Shown here piece after piece: positions 17,537-27,300 of a DNA stretch of 64,000 nucleotides. The notes under the pieces are model-generated. The model was given only the letters and a program-made list of their open reading frames with translations, had not been told where the DNA came from and did no database searches. The stretch is taken from NCBI GenBank assembly GCA_036389395.1, contig DASVPY010000089.1:124001-188000 (forward strand), given 5' to 3'. Numbering within the stretch: the stretch's first letter is position 1; every line of letters starts with the position of its first letter. Origin of the DNA: QHXQ01 sp036389395. Its GTDB lineage: Bacteria > Acidobacteriota > Blastocatellia > Pyrinomonadales > Pyrinomonadaceae. The position numbers and the translations under genes were made by a program.

Positions 17537-18262
17537 TCAATAAGCGAAGGCAGCCTGCGCCGGCATTTGATCCCAAGTCCGCCCTTCGAGCAACCTGCCA
17601 GCCCGCTTTTTATTTACGCCGCCCCATTGCTTGAAGAAGAAGGGAATATGCGCAGCGTTGCACTGATCGCGAATGTCGAGCACCCATGATTCCCGCATTG
17701 CCCTAGCACCGGGGCCAGACTCACCTCCGACTATTACCCAATCAATGCCCGCGAGATTCAACTGCGGCAGCGGCCCCAGAAGAGGCTCAAGGGATAAGAA
17801 CTTTATCCGCGCGCCGGTTTGTCGCAAGTGATCAATGCGGTACGTGTAATCTTTGTTTTCGACGCTGACGCCCATCCAGATATGCGACTCCCACGGTAGT
17901 TGAGAGCTAAGTCGCAGCAATCGCTGCGACCTCTTTGTGAGAATCTGGAAATAGTGCCAATTAGCGCGCCGCATCACATCGAAAGTTCGCAGAATGAAAT
18001 CAACTTCGACATCTCTGTGGAATAGATCGCTCATGGAGTTGACGAAGATCATTTGCGGTCTTTTCCAACGCAACGGCAGCTCTAATGCCTGTTCTTGCTG
18101 TGTGAGATTAAAGCCGTTCACGTAGCTTGCGACGCCCATTGCTTGGAGACGTAGCGCTAACCGCTCAGCATAGCAATGGTCGCAGCCGGGGCTGATCTTG
18201 GTGCAGCCAGTTACCGGGTTCCATGTTGACTCAGTCCACTCTATGGATGAATTAACGCCCAT
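17537..18262 (-). CDS. DUF5131 (phage Gp37/Gp68 family) three-cysteine protein
   Basis: A 241-residue protein with the three-Cys signature CTKISPGCDHCY (Cys20, Cys27, Cys30), like a widened radical-SAM iron-sulfur motif, then LPLRWKRPQMIFVNSMSDLFH, ILTKRSQR, WMGVSVEN, FLSLEPLLGPL and VIVGGESGPGAR, all hallmarks of PF07505. A radical-SAM-like activity is the usual inference; substrate unknown. It follows TcmP with no spacer and is noticeably AT-richer than its neighbours, suggesting acquisition with tcmP. Homologues occur on phages, but no phage structural genes are near. Confidence 0.88.
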   Translation of the reverse strand: MGVNSSIEWTESTWNPVTGCTKISPGCDHCYAERLALRLQAMGVASYVNGFNLTQQEQALELPLRWKRPQMIFVNSMSDLFHRDVEVDFILRTFDVMRRANWHYFQILTKRSQRLLRLSSQLPWESHIWMGVSVENKDYTYRIDHLRQTGARIKFLSLEPLLGPLPQLNLAGIDWVIVGGESGPGARAMRESWVLDIRDQCNAAHIPFFFKQWGGVNKKRAGRLLEGRTWDQMPAQAAFAY

Positions 18263-19105
18263 TTACGCTGCACCTCGTGAACGATACTTATTGAAGATGT
18301 GCTGAATTATCTTATCGGCAACCGCTTTCTGCGATGCAAAGAAAAGGTAGTAAACTACTGCGCCTTTTGTGTTACGCATTGGAATTGGCTTGGGGACATA
18401 GTTAAATCCTGCGACTTTCCTTAATCTTTCTCGAAATCCTTCTACTATCTTCTCATTGTCTTCCTTCTCCAATATACCAAAAAGACCACGTTCCGTTGTG
18501 TAGGCAATCTCTCGCCAAGACTCATCGCCCCAGAAGGTATTCATTCGCGCAATAGCAGCTTCTCCTACTCGATCTGGATTTCCCCAGATCGCATTACGGT
18601 TCATATCCATAATCGGGAAGTTTAAGAATATGTCAAGGCTTTTCATCTCGCCCGCAGTTTTCATTACTTCCCAAGAAAGGTGCATGCCGTAAGGATCAAG
18701 TAAGCACAAGCCCCTACGGAATTGATCATATCTTACTTTTGGGAAAACTTGATTGAGAAGAACCTCATTGCAATTACCTGAATAAATATGTACATCGGCA
18801 CGCTCACCTATAATTTGCCTTAAGGCATCTACTTTCTTGCTATCTAAGTCAATAAGATAGAACTCTCGAAAAGGAGGGCGAATCATAAGAGCATTAAGTG
18901 GACTACCGGGAACAAATCCTTGACTGGTTTTAGAAATGTGTACGCCCGCACCGGCAAATGCGTCAATGTAAACGTGATGAAGTTTAGGTCTCTGTTGTGC
19001 AGTAAGTATTTTCGAGTACTCGGCGGCGTATAGTTTGATGATCTCAAGCTTGACCTCCGACCAATAGCCAATCTCATCAAACTTTAATCTAGAATCTCGC
19101 TTCAT
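18263..19105 (-). CDS. tcmP: Three-Cys-motif partner protein TcmP
   Basis: A 280-residue protein. YIDAFAGAG (~47-55) resembles the S-adenosylmethionine-binding motif I of methyltransferases, YLIDLDSKKVDALRQII a motif II-like strand, and CLLDPYGMH (~134-142) a catalytic DPPY/NPPY-like loop. TcmP is known as the regular genomic partner of DUF5131 proteins, and here it lies directly upstream of one. Base composition is strikingly low (about 42 percent GC by eye) against ~70 percent outside, a strong sign of transfer. AAGGAGG precedes the ATG. Biochemical role unproven; a modification or defence function is plausible. Confidence 0.88.
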   Translation of the reverse strand: MKRDSRLKFDEIGYWSEVKLEIIKLYAAEYSKILTAQQRPKLHHVYIDAFAGAGVHISKTSQGFVPGSPLNALMIRPPFREFYLIDLDSKKVDALRQIIGERADVHIYSGNCNEVLLNQVFPKVRYDQFRRGLCLLDPYGMHLSWEVMKTAGEMKSLDIFLNFPIMDMNRNAIWGNPDRVGEAAIARMNTFWGDESWREIAYTTERGLFGILEKEDNEKIVEGFRERLRKVAGFNYVPKPIPMRNTKGAVVYYLFFASQKAVADKIIQHIFNKYRSRGAA

Positions 19106-19169
19106 ATGCCTCCTTCTAGTGGGTTTCCAGAGGGCTGCGGAGCGAGGGCATTTTACAGGGAGCTATTGG

Positions 19170-20132
19170 TTAGCTACCAGCCATTTTTGTAGCGTCGCGG
19201 GCGAGCATGGCTGCGCCGACGGCGACGGCGTCGGCGGCGAGTTGGGCGGCGACGATCTGGGTGGCCTCGAAGCAGGGCTGGAAGGAGCGTTTGCCGGCTT
19301 CGCGGATGATGGGTTGGAGGATGAGATCGCCGGCGTCCATGATCGCGCCGCCGAGGATGATGCGCTCGATGTTGAGCAGGTTGATGACGGTCGCCACGGC
19401 CGTGCCGATGTAGCGGCCCGTGCGTTCGAGCATCATGAGCGCGAAGTCGTCGCCGTTGTTGGCCTCGTGCGCGATGTCGGCGGCGGTGAAGTCTTTCGAC
19501 AGGCCGAGGCGCGAGAGCGACGAGGTGCTGTCGCGCAGCAAACGCTCGTGCGTGCGGCGCACGATGTTGGGCGCGGAGGCGACCGTCTCCAGGCAGCCGT
19601 AGTTGCCGCAGTTGCACTGCTCGCCGTCGGGCAGAATCGTGATGTGCCCGATCTCGCCGGCGAAGCCCGAAGCGCCGTGCCAGAGCCGGCCGTCGAGGAC
19701 GAGCGCGCCGCCGATGCCCGTCCCGATGGTGATGTAGAAGAGCGTGCGCGCGCCGCGCCCCGCGCCCGCGACGTACTCGCCGTAGGCGGCCGCGTTCGCG
19801 TCGTTCTCGACCGTCACGGGCAACCCCGTGGCCTGCGCGATCTCGGCGCGCAGGTCGCCGCGCGCCGCCGCCGGCAGATCGGCCGAGACGACGACGCGCC
19901 CCGTGTCCGGGCGCACGAGGCCGGGGATGCCGACGCCGAGCGCGGCCACGGCCGGGCCCGCGTCGCGCAGCTCCGCCACGAGCCGCGCAACCTGCGGCCC
20001 GACCGCGTCGCCCTCGATGGCGGCGTCGCGCCGGGCCGCGACCTGGCCGTCCGCGCCGACCAGCGCCGCGCGCAGGGTCGTGCCCGAAAGGTCAACGCCG
20101 AGGTACTGAACGGGTGTGGCTGTGCTGGTCAT
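19170..20132 (-). CDS. ROK family sugar kinase (glucokinase-like)
   Basis: A 320-residue kinase. Phosphate-1 motif VDLSGTTLRAA (the usual DxGGTK replaced by DLSGTT), catalytic ENDANAAAYGE, TIGTGIGGALV, substrate/zinc motif EIGHITILPDG followed by CNCGNYGCLETVAS, the ROK zinc-binding CxCGxxGCxE. It probably phosphorylates glucose or an amino sugar in the cytoplasm. ATG 20132 is used because it directly precedes the first strand; earlier in-frame starts add an unstructured tail. Confidence 0.88.
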   Translation of the reverse strand: MTSTATPVQYLGVDLSGTTLRAALVGADGQVAARRDAAIEGDAVGPQVARLVAELRDAGPAVAALGVGIPGLVRPDTGRVVVSADLPAAARGDLRAEIAQATGLPVTVENDANAAAYGEYVAGAGRGARTLFYITIGTGIGGALVLDGRLWHGASGFAGEIGHITILPDGEQCNCGNYGCLETVASAPNIVRRTHERLLRDSTSSLSRLGLSKDFTAADIAHEANNGDDFALMMLERTGRYIGTAVATVINLLNIERIILGGAIMDAGDLILQPIIREAGKRSFQPCFEATQIVAAQLAADAVAVGAAMLARDATKMAGS

Positions 20133-20246
20133 GGCTGTCGCTCCCAGACGTGGGTTAGTGTTTCGGTTCGGTAGGCTGCGGCCCGATGCTAACAAAGGGG
20201 TGCGGGGGTGTCAAACAAGTGGCTCTGCGTGTAGAATGACAAGCGC

Positions 20247-20357
20247 GAAAGGAAGGGATGAGGGCTGAGGGCTGAGGGCTGAAGAGGCAAACGCTCGGTG
20301 CGTGCCGAGCCGCCTTTCTTTCATCCCTCATCCCTCATCCCTCATCCCTCATCTCTG
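20247..20357. repeat. Heptamer hairpin (TGAGGGC/ATCCCTC type) abutting uspA
   Basis: The left arm 20247-20287 contains GAGGGCT three times; the right arm 20313-20357 contains CATCCCT five times. The loop holds a small GGCAAACGCTCGG...CCGAGCCGCC hairpin. The right arm ends on the base before the uspA ATG. Confidence 0.85.
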
Positions 20358-20805
20358 ATGAACATCCGCGCGATCCTGCTGCCGACCGACTTCAGCGAGT
20401 GCGCCGAGAGCGCGCTGCCGTACGCGACCGACCTGGCGCGGCTGATGGGCGCGCGCTTGGTCTGCCTGCACGTGGTCGAGCCGATGCTGCCGCCGGTCGG
20501 CTACGCGCCGGTGGCGGAGCCGCTGCCGGCGGTGGACGTGAGCGAGCAGTTGCAGCAGTCGGCCGAGCGCGAGTTGCCGCGCGTGGCCGAGCGCGAGGAG
20601 TGCGCCGGGCTACAGGTGGAAGAGGTGATCGGGCACGGCGAGGCTGCGGCCGAGATCGTGCGCGTCGCGCGCGCGCACGACGTTGACCTGATCGTCATCT
20701 CGTCGCACGGGCGCACGGGGCTGGGGCGGATGCTCTTCGGCTCCACGGCCGAGTCGGTCGTGCGCCACGCCCACTGCCCCGTGCTCGTGGTCAAACCGAA
20801 AGAAC

Positions 20806-20810
<5 letters not shown>
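20358..20810 (+). CDS. Universal stress protein (UspA family)
   Basis: A 150-residue cytoplasmic protein. It opens with IRAILLPTDFSECAESAL, has LVCLHVVEP, and ends VDLIVISSHGRTGLGRMLFGSTAESVVRHAHCPVLVV, which contains the ATP-binding G-2x-G-9x-G-S/T pattern. Such proteins bind ATP and respond to stress. The start codon directly follows the heptamer hairpin, whose last bases would form the ribosome-binding region; no strong SD is visible. Confidence 0.92.
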
Positions 20811-20886
<76 letters not shown>

Positions 20887-20891
20887 ATTTC

Positions 20892-21626
20892 ATGGATGGG
20901 CAATTTTTCTACGAGCTGGTCGAGCATTACGGGCTGTACGCGGTCTTCTTTCTCGCGCTGATCGAGGGGGACATTACGCTGCTGCTGGCCGGGGTGCTGG
21001 CGCACGGCGCGTTCTTCGGCGAGTACAGCTTCCTCAAGGTCTTGTGCGCGGGCACGGCCGGGGGCGTGGCGGGCGACCAGTTGGCCTACGCGATGGGGCG
21101 CGGCTTCCGCACGCAGGTGCGCGGCTACCGCTTCTACCGCGCCGCGCGCCCGCGCCTCGAACGGCTCACGGGGAAGTTCGGCGCGCTGACGATCTTCCTG
21201 TCGAAGTACGTCTACGGCTTGCGCACGGCGACCTGCGTCTTCTACGGCGTGGCGAAGATGCGCTACCCGCGCTTCCTGCCGTTCAGCCTGCTGAGCTGCG
21301 CGGTCTGGGTCTCGCTGCTGAGCGGCGCGGGCTACTTCTTCCACAGCATCGTCACCAACTTCATCGGCGACTTCCACCGGCTCGGCAAGTTCCTGCTCGT
21401 CATCGTCGTCTTCGGCGTGGCCGCGTTCTACCTCGCGGAGCGCTACTGGCTCTCGCCCAAGGTCGAAGAGGCCGACCCCGAACTCGTCCACGAACTCGAA
21501 CAGGCCGCGCACGACAAGCTCCACGAACTCGGCGCGGAGATCAAGGAACACCTGCCCGCCCCGCTCGCCCGCCGCAAGGAGACGCGGGCGCGCAAGCGCG
21601 CGGCCAAGGCGGGAGAAGGAGACTGA
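20892..21626 (+). CDS. DedA/VTT family membrane protein
   Basis: A 244-residue protein with the DedA (SNARE-associated/VTT) architecture: FFLALIEGDITLLLAGVLAHG with the acidic residue of the family, GGVAGDQLAYAMGR, a re-entrant amphipathic helix, FLSKYVYGLRTATCVFYGVAKM and PFSLLSCAVWVSLL, then two C-terminal membrane helices. Residues ~195-244 are a charged cytoplasmic tail ending in Lys/Arg-rich sequence. DedA proteins act in lipid scrambling or flippase activity and membrane-potential homeostasis; the exact substrate here is unknown. Confidence 0.88.
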   Translation: MDGQFFYELVEHYGLYAVFFLALIEGDITLLLAGVLAHGAFFGEYSFLKVLCAGTAGGVAGDQLAYAMGRGFRTQVRGYRFYRAARPRLERLTGKFGALTIFLSKYVYGLRTATCVFYGVAKMRYPRFLPFSLLSCAVWVSLLSGAGYFFHSIVTNFIGDFHRLGKFLLVIVVFGVAAFYLAERYWLSPKVEEADPELVHELEQAAHDKLHELGAEIKEHLPAPLARRKETRARKRAAKAGEGD

Positions 21627-21627
21627 G

Positions 21628-21718
21628 GAATTGGCGATTGCGGATTGCGGATTGCGGATTAAAAGAACCGTGCGCGTCTTTTTAATCCGCAATCCGCAAT
21701 CCGCAATCCGTAATCACC
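21628..21718. repeat. Heptamer hairpin (GGATTGC type) abutting the GHMP kinase
   Basis: The left arm 21628-21665 has CGGATTG tandem units then AAAAG; the right arm 21678-21718 is CTTTTTAATCCGC followed by AATCCGC repeats. The arms are almost perfect complements. It ends on the base before ATG 21719. The same heptamer is found inside the kinase gene at 25.1 kb. Confidence 0.88.
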
Positions 21719-22738
21719 ATGCTTATCGAGTCCATTGCGCCGACGCGCGTCGATCTGGCGGGCGGGACGATTGACATCTGGCCGCTGTACCTGTTCCACC
21801 CCGGCGCGGCGACGGTGAACTTCGGGCTGTCACTCTACGCGCGCTGCCGGATCGAGACGCGCGCCGACGACAAGATCATTTTGGAGTCGCGCGACCGCGG
21901 CCTCGCGTTCGAGACCGACCTGGCGGGCGTGCCCGCGCTCGTCCACGAAGAGCGGCTTGAGTTGATCTCGAAGCTGGTGCATTTCTTCCGGCCGGGCGTG
22001 GGCTTTCACCTGACGGCGGAGTCGGCCGCGCCCGCGGGCGCAGGCCTCGGCGGGTCGAGCGCGCTGGCGATTGCGTGCATCGGCGCGCTCAATCGTCTGT
22101 GCGGCGAGCGCTACCCGCGCCGCAAGTTCATCGTCATCGCGGCCAACGTCGAGACCGCGGTCATCCGCGTGCCCGCGGGCTTTCAGGATTACTACGGCGC
22201 GTTCTACGGCGGCGCGAACTGCGTCCACTGGCGCGCCGACGGCATCGAGCGCGAGGCGTTGCGCGTGGACGCCGCCGAACTCGAACGGCGCATCGCCATC
22301 TGCTACACGGGCGAGCCGCGCCTGTCCGGCATCAACAACTGGGAGATGTTCAAGACGCACATTGACGGCGACCCGACCATCTTCCAACTCTTCGACTCGA
22401 TCCGCGACGCGGCGCAGCGGATGCGCGCGGCCCTCGCCGCGGGCGACTGGGCGGAGGTCAGCGCCGTCATGCGCGCCGCCTACCCGAACCGCAAGCGGCT
22501 CGCGCCCAACATCACGACGCCGCACATGGAGCGGCTCGTCGAGTTGGCGCTGGCCAACGGCGCTGAGGCCGCGAAGGTCTGCGGCGCGGGCGGCGGCGGC
22601 TGCATCGCGTTCCTCTGCACCGACGGCCGCCGCGCCGAGGTCGAGCGCGCGCTCGGCGCGCAAGAAGACGTGCAGATGCTCGACTGGCACTTCGCCCCCG
22701 AAGGCCTGACCGTGCGCGAACTAGAAGGCGACGCGTAA
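21719..22738 (+). CDS. GHMP family sugar kinase
   Basis: A 339-residue kinase. It starts IESIAPTRVDLAGGTIDI (substrate motif 1), has the ATP-binding motif 2 PAGAGLGGSSALA (~100-112), and motif 3 AAKVCGAGGGGCIAFL near the C-terminus. The closest known types are the heptose-7-phosphate/fucose-type GHMP kinases, judged from the AGGTxDIxP start. It would phosphorylate a sugar destined for surface polysaccharide. Gene neighbours give no pathway. Confidence 0.85.
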   Translation: MLIESIAPTRVDLAGGTIDIWPLYLFHPGAATVNFGLSLYARCRIETRADDKIILESRDRGLAFETDLAGVPALVHEERLELISKLVHFFRPGVGFHLTAESAAPAGAGLGGSSALAIACIGALNRLCGERYPRRKFIVIAANVETAVIRVPAGFQDYYGAFYGGANCVHWRADGIEREALRVDAAELERRIAICYTGEPRLSGINNWEMFKTHIDGDPTIFQLFDSIRDAAQRMRAALAAGDWAEVSAVMRAAYPNRKRLAPNITTPHMERLVELALANGAEAAKVCGAGGGGCIAFLCTDGRRAEVERALGAQEDVQMLDWHFAPEGLTVRELEGDA

Positions 22739-22770
22739 GACGGCAACGAGTAGCGTCCTAATTCGACAAG

Positions 22771-22867
22771 CCTCCGTGCGTCCTCTGTGCCCTCTGTGTC
22801 TCTGTGGTGAATCTACTCTGAGCGGCATTCACCACCGAGACATAGAGGCCACAGAGGGGGCACAGGG
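22771..22867. repeat. Intergenic inverted repeat (CCTCTGTG class)
   Basis: The left arm (TCCTCTGTGCCCTCTGTGTC then TCTGTGGTGAAT) and right arm (ATTCACCACCGAGACATAGA then GGCCACAGAGGGGGCACAGG) are ~41 bases each with a 14-base loop. Built from 8-10-base CTCTGTG words rather than heptamers. A related element is at 32.8 kb. Confidence 0.82.
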
Positions 22868-22890
22868 ATAAAACGGAATTAACGGCCGAA

Positions 22891-22932
22891 GAGGCGGCGC
22901 GCAAGCTGACATCGCAGCTTGCGCGCCGCCTC
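22891..22932. terminator. Bidirectional terminator hairpin
   Basis: An 18-bp perfect stem: GAGGCGGCGCGCAAGCTG (22891-22908) with CAGCTTGCGCGCCGCCTC (22915-22932), six-base loop. It separates the convergent GHMP-kinase gene and the secreted-protein gene. T-tracts are weak on both sides. Confidence 0.7.
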
Positions 22933-22967
22933 TGTTCGTGCAGCGCACGTCTTAGCGCGTGCGTCGG

Positions 22968-23453
22968 TTAGTTCTGGCGGAGGCTGAGCGCGACGGTGTG
23001 GTACTTGGGCGCGTTCTTCGCCACCGCTTGGCCGGCGCGCGGGGCGGCGGGGCGCGACTCGTGTTCGAGCCGGCGCTCGGCCGCGGACTTCGGCAGGCGC
23101 AAGGTCAGCCCGTCGTCCGCGCCGCGCAACTGCGCGAGGAAGCAGACGCCTTCGTAGCAGCGGAAGACAAGCTGCGCGTCTCGTTGCCCGCCGCGCGTGA
23201 ACTCGGGCGCGGCGCGCAGGAGTCCGGCCTGTCGGTCGTCCGCGCTCCTGAGCGCGAGCGTCTCCTGGACGTTCTGGCGGTTGAGCCGCTCGATGAAGTA
23301 CTCGCCCGCGGGCAGCGTCTGTTGGCCCGCTTTGAACTCGAAGGGGACTTGCACCTTGAAGCCGTGCCCGCTCGTCTGGGCCTGCGCGCCCGCGCAGACG
23401 AACAGTAGGAGCAGACCCGACGCGGCGACGATTCTCAACGCTTGCTGTCTCAT
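22968..23453 (-). CDS. Secreted protein of unknown function
   Basis: A 161-residue protein with a signal peptide (RQQALRIVAASGLLLLFVCAGAQAQ). The mature part has VQVPFEFKAGQQTLPAGEYFIERL, a beta-strand start common to a group of small secreted acidobacterial proteins, then RYEGVCFL-like strands and a disordered basic tail. AGGAGG lies six bases before ATG 23453. No enzymatic motif is visible. Confidence 0.75.
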   Translation of the reverse strand: MRQQALRIVAASGLLLLFVCAGAQAQTSGHGFKVQVPFEFKAGQQTLPAGEYFIERLNRQNVQETLALRSADDRQAGLLRAAPEFTRGGQRDAQLVFRCYEGVCFLAQLRGADDGLTLRLPKSAAERRLEHESRPAAPRAGQAVAKNAPKYHTVALSLRQN

Positions 23454-23725
23454 GATGACCTCCTGCTTCGTTTGGGCGGGCGCGCCGTGACGGCCCGCGC
23501 CTGTTATAACGGCTTCCGTTTGCAACGTGCGGTTGAGCGTCTGGCGCTGCGTCTGTGCCGCCGCTCAACCCCTGCTGTCCGTTAATGCGTAGCCGCCGGC
23601 CAAATTCCCTCACGACGGCGCAAAAATTTTGCGGTAGAATCTGCGGCCCGATAACCGCGCCGCCGCGCCGCCGCAGACCGCCGACCATTTAACCCGCCGG
23701 GCGCGACACACGGGTAAGGAGCAGG

Positions 23726-24286
23726 ATGGCGGACGAAGGCGTCACACAACTGCTGCTGGCATGGGGCGCGGGCGACCGGACGGCGCTCGACGAGTTGCTG
23801 CCGCTGGTCTTCGACGAGCTGCGCCGGCTGGCCGGGCGCTACCTGCGGCGCGAACACGTCCAGCAGACACTGCAACCGACAGCGCTCGTCAACGAGGCCT
23901 ACCTGCGCTTAGTCGATCAGGCGCACGTGCGCTGGCAGAACCGCGCCCACTTCTTCGGCATCGCCGCCCACCTGATGCGCCAGATTCTGGTCGATCACGC
24001 GCGCCAGCGCATGGCGGACAAACGCGGCGGCCCCGATCAGCAACGCCTGTCGCTGACGCAGGCCGAGCGCGTCGTCAAACAGACGGAGGTGGACGTGCTC
24101 GCGCTCAACGAGGCGCTCGAACGCCTGGCCGCGTTCGACGAACAGCAGGGCCGCGTCGTCGAGCTGAAATTCTTCGGCGGGCTGACCATCGAAGAGATCG
24201 CGGAAGTGCTCGGCATCTCGCACGCCACCGTCGAGCGCGAGTGGAAGCTCGCCCGCGCCTGGCTCCGCCGCGAACTGTCCGACTAA
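23726..24286 (+). CDS. ECF sigma factor (TIGR02999-type)
   Basis: A 186-residue RNA polymerase sigma factor. Region 2 covers LLPLVFDELRRLAGRYLRRE through NRAHFFGIAAHLMRQILVDHARQR; region 4 is RVVELKFFGGLTIEEIAEVLGISHATVEREWKLARAWL with a helix-turn-helix. The TLQPTALVNEAYLRL segment is the signature of the subfamily common in Acidobacteria and Planctomycetes, which is usually paired with a Ser/Thr kinase, as here 95 bases downstream. The kinase may control the sigma factor. Confidence 0.92.
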   Translation: MADEGVTQLLLAWGAGDRTALDELLPLVFDELRRLAGRYLRREHVQQTLQPTALVNEAYLRLVDQAHVRWQNRAHFFGIAAHLMRQILVDHARQRMADKRGGPDQQRLSLTQAERVVKQTEVDVLALNEALERLAAFDEQQGRVVELKFFGGLTIEEIAEVLGISHATVEREWKLARAWLRRELSD

Positions 24287-24380
24287 ACGGCCGGCGCGTG
24301 AGGGAGGGCGCGGGCGGATTCCGCATTAGAGATCGTAAGACGCGGGCCGGCGACGGTCTTCGCGCCCGCGCAACGCCGCC

Positions 24381-27300
24381 ATGACACCCGAACGCTGGCA
24401 ACAGGTGAAGGCCCTCTTCCACGCCGCCCTGGAGCGCGAGCCGAGGTTTCGCGCAGACTTTCTCGTCCACGCCTGCGGCACTGATCCCGACCTGCGCGCC
24501 GAGGTCGAGTCGCTCATCTCCGCGCACGAGGAAGAGGGCAGCTTCATAGACGAGCCGGCCGTCGTCGCCGCCGCCGAGTTGTTGGCGGCCGGCGAGTCTG
24601 ACGCCGACGACGCGGTCGAGTTGCAGGCGGGGCAGCAGTTCGGCGCTTACGAGATCGTCGCGCCGCTGGGGCGCGGCGGGATGGGCGAAGTCTACCTGGC
24701 GGCGGACAGGCGTTTGGGGCGCAAGGTGGCGCTCAAGTTCCTGACCGCCTCGTTCACGCGCAACGCCGAGCGCCTGCGCCGCTTCGAGCAGGAGGCGCGC
24801 GCCGCGTCCGCCTTGAACCACCCGAACATCCTGACCATCTACGAGATCGGCGAGGTCGCGGGCGCACACTTCATCGCCACCGAGTTCATCGAGGGCGAGA
24901 CGCTGCGCCAGTACCTACGGCGCGTGCGCCCCGACGCGGACGAGAGCCTGCGCATCACGATCCAGATCGCCGACGCACTCGCCGCCGCGCACCAGGCGGG
25001 CATCGTCCACCGCGACATCAAGCCGGAGAACGTCATGCTCCGGCCCGACGGCTACATCAAGCTGCTCGACTTCGGGTTGGCGAAACTCGTCGGGTTGCGG
25101 GTCGCGGATTGCGGATTGCGGAATGAAGAAGCCGAGACGTTGATGCAGTCGCCGTCCTCGAATCCGCAACCCGCAATCCGCGACCCGCAATCGAAGAATC
25201 CGCAATCCACCTCTCCCGGCGTCGTCATGGGCACGATCAACTATATGTCGCCGGAGCAGGCGCGCGGTCTCGCGGTGGACGCGCGCACCGACATCTGGTC
25301 GCTGGGCGTCGTGCTTTACGAGTGCGTCACGGGGCGCGAGCCGTTCGCGGGCGAGACGCCTTCGGACACGCTCGCCAACATCCTTCAGCGCGAGCCGCCG
25401 CCGCTCGCCGCCCACCTGCCCGGCACGCCCGCGGAGCTTGAGCGCATCGCGGCGAAGGCGCTGCGCAAAGACCGCGAGGCGCGTTATCAGGGCGTCAAAG
25501 ACATGCTCCTCGATCTGCGGAGCTTGAAACAGGAGCTTGAGTTCGCCGCCAAGCTCGAACGTTCGGGCGTGCCCAATCCGCGCGCGGCGCGCGACCCATC
25601 GCCCGCCGCCGACGCGCGCACCGACGAGAACCGACAGGCGACCACCGCCGCGGTCGTCACGCCCGGCCGCACGCGCGCCGCGCGGCGCACCGCCCTCTTC
25701 GCGCTCGCCGCCGTCGGACTTTTATTAGCGACCGCGTTCGCCGTCTACAGGTTCGTCTACCTGCGCCCGCGCGCCGCGCCCTTCCAGTCGGTCAAGCTCA
25801 CGCGGCTGACCAACACCGGCAAGACGATTCACGCGGCCATCTCGCCCGACGGCCGTTACGTCGCCTACGTCCACAGCGACGCCGGCCAGCAGAGCCTCTG
25901 GCTGCGCCAGGTCAGCGCCGCCAACGACACGCAGATCATCCCGCCCGCGCGCGTCGGCTACTGGGGCGTCGTCTTCACGCCCGACGGCAACAGCCTCTAC
26001 TATTCGATCAAGGCGCGCGGGCAGGGCGGCGTCTTCCGCATCCCCGTCCTGGGCGGCACGCCCGTCCGGGTGTTGAGCGACGAGATTGACAGCGAGATCA
26101 GCTTCGCGCCCGACGGCAAGCGCTTCGCCTACCTGCGCGGCGACTACCCGACGCGCGGCGAGAGCGGCCTCTTCATCGCCAACGCCGACGGCAGCGGCGT
26201 GCGCCAGTTGGCGGCGCGCCAGCCGCCCGAGTTCTTCATCCCCATCTTCTTCGCCGCGCCCTCCTGGTCGCCCGACGGCGAACTCATCGCCTGCCCGGTC
26301 GCGCGCGCCGGCAGTTGGTCGAACGTGATCGCCGTGCGCGTGCGCGACGGGCACGAGCAGGTGTTGACCCCGCAGCCCTGGGCCTTCGTCGGGCACGTCC
26401 ACTGGCTGCCGGACATGTCGGGGCTGCTGCTGGTCGCGCGCAGCCAGGAGGTCTTGAACCAGCAACTCTGGCTGCTCTCTTACCCCGACGGCGCGGCCCG
26501 CCGCGTGACCAACGATCTCGACGACTACCGCTCAAGCAGCCTCACCGCCGACGGCCGCCGGCTAGCGACGATCCAGGACACCAGCCTGGTCACGCTCTGG
26601 GCCGCGCCCGACGGCGACGCGGCGCGCGCCGCCGAGTTGCCCGCCGGCAACGTCGGCTTCCTCCAAGGCTCGGGCGTCATCTCGACGCCCGACGGCCGCA
26701 TCGTCTACTGCACGCGGACGGAGGCGGGGCCGGCCATCTGGATCATGGACGCCGACGGCAGCAACCGCCGGCAACTGACGAACGGCCTGGCCGCGCTGGA
26801 GCCGGCGCTCACGCCGGACGGACGTTACGTGGTCTTCGCCGCCTACACCCCGCAGGGGCGCAACCTCTGGCGCATGAGCGTCGGCGGCGGCGACGCCGTG
26901 CGGCTGACGGGCGGCGCAGCCGACTACGCGCCCGCCGTCTCGCCCGACGGCCAGTGGGTGGTCTATTCGTCGCTCACCGACGGCCGGCTCACGCTCTGGA
27001 AGGTGCCCGTCGGCGGCGGCGCGCCCGCGCAACTGACCGACCGGCTCGCCTACCAGCCCGCCGTCTCGCCTGACGGCAAATGGATCGCCTACGCCTATTC
27101 CGATCTCGGCAACGCGCAACTCGATCCGAAGACGGCCGCCACCAGGCTCGCCGTCATGCCCTTCGCCGGCGGCGCGCCCACCAGCACCTTCGACATCAAG
27201 CCCAGCGGGACGGCGCAGACCACGCTGCGTTGGTCGCCCGACGGGCGCGCGCTCGACTACACGGTGGTCAACAACAACGTCAGCAACGTCTGGCGGCAGC

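Noticed and set aside
17537..19105. Prophage remnant
   Set aside because: DUF5131 is called phage Gp37/Gp68, but no integrase, capsid, tail or lysis gene is present and the pair has its own terminator.
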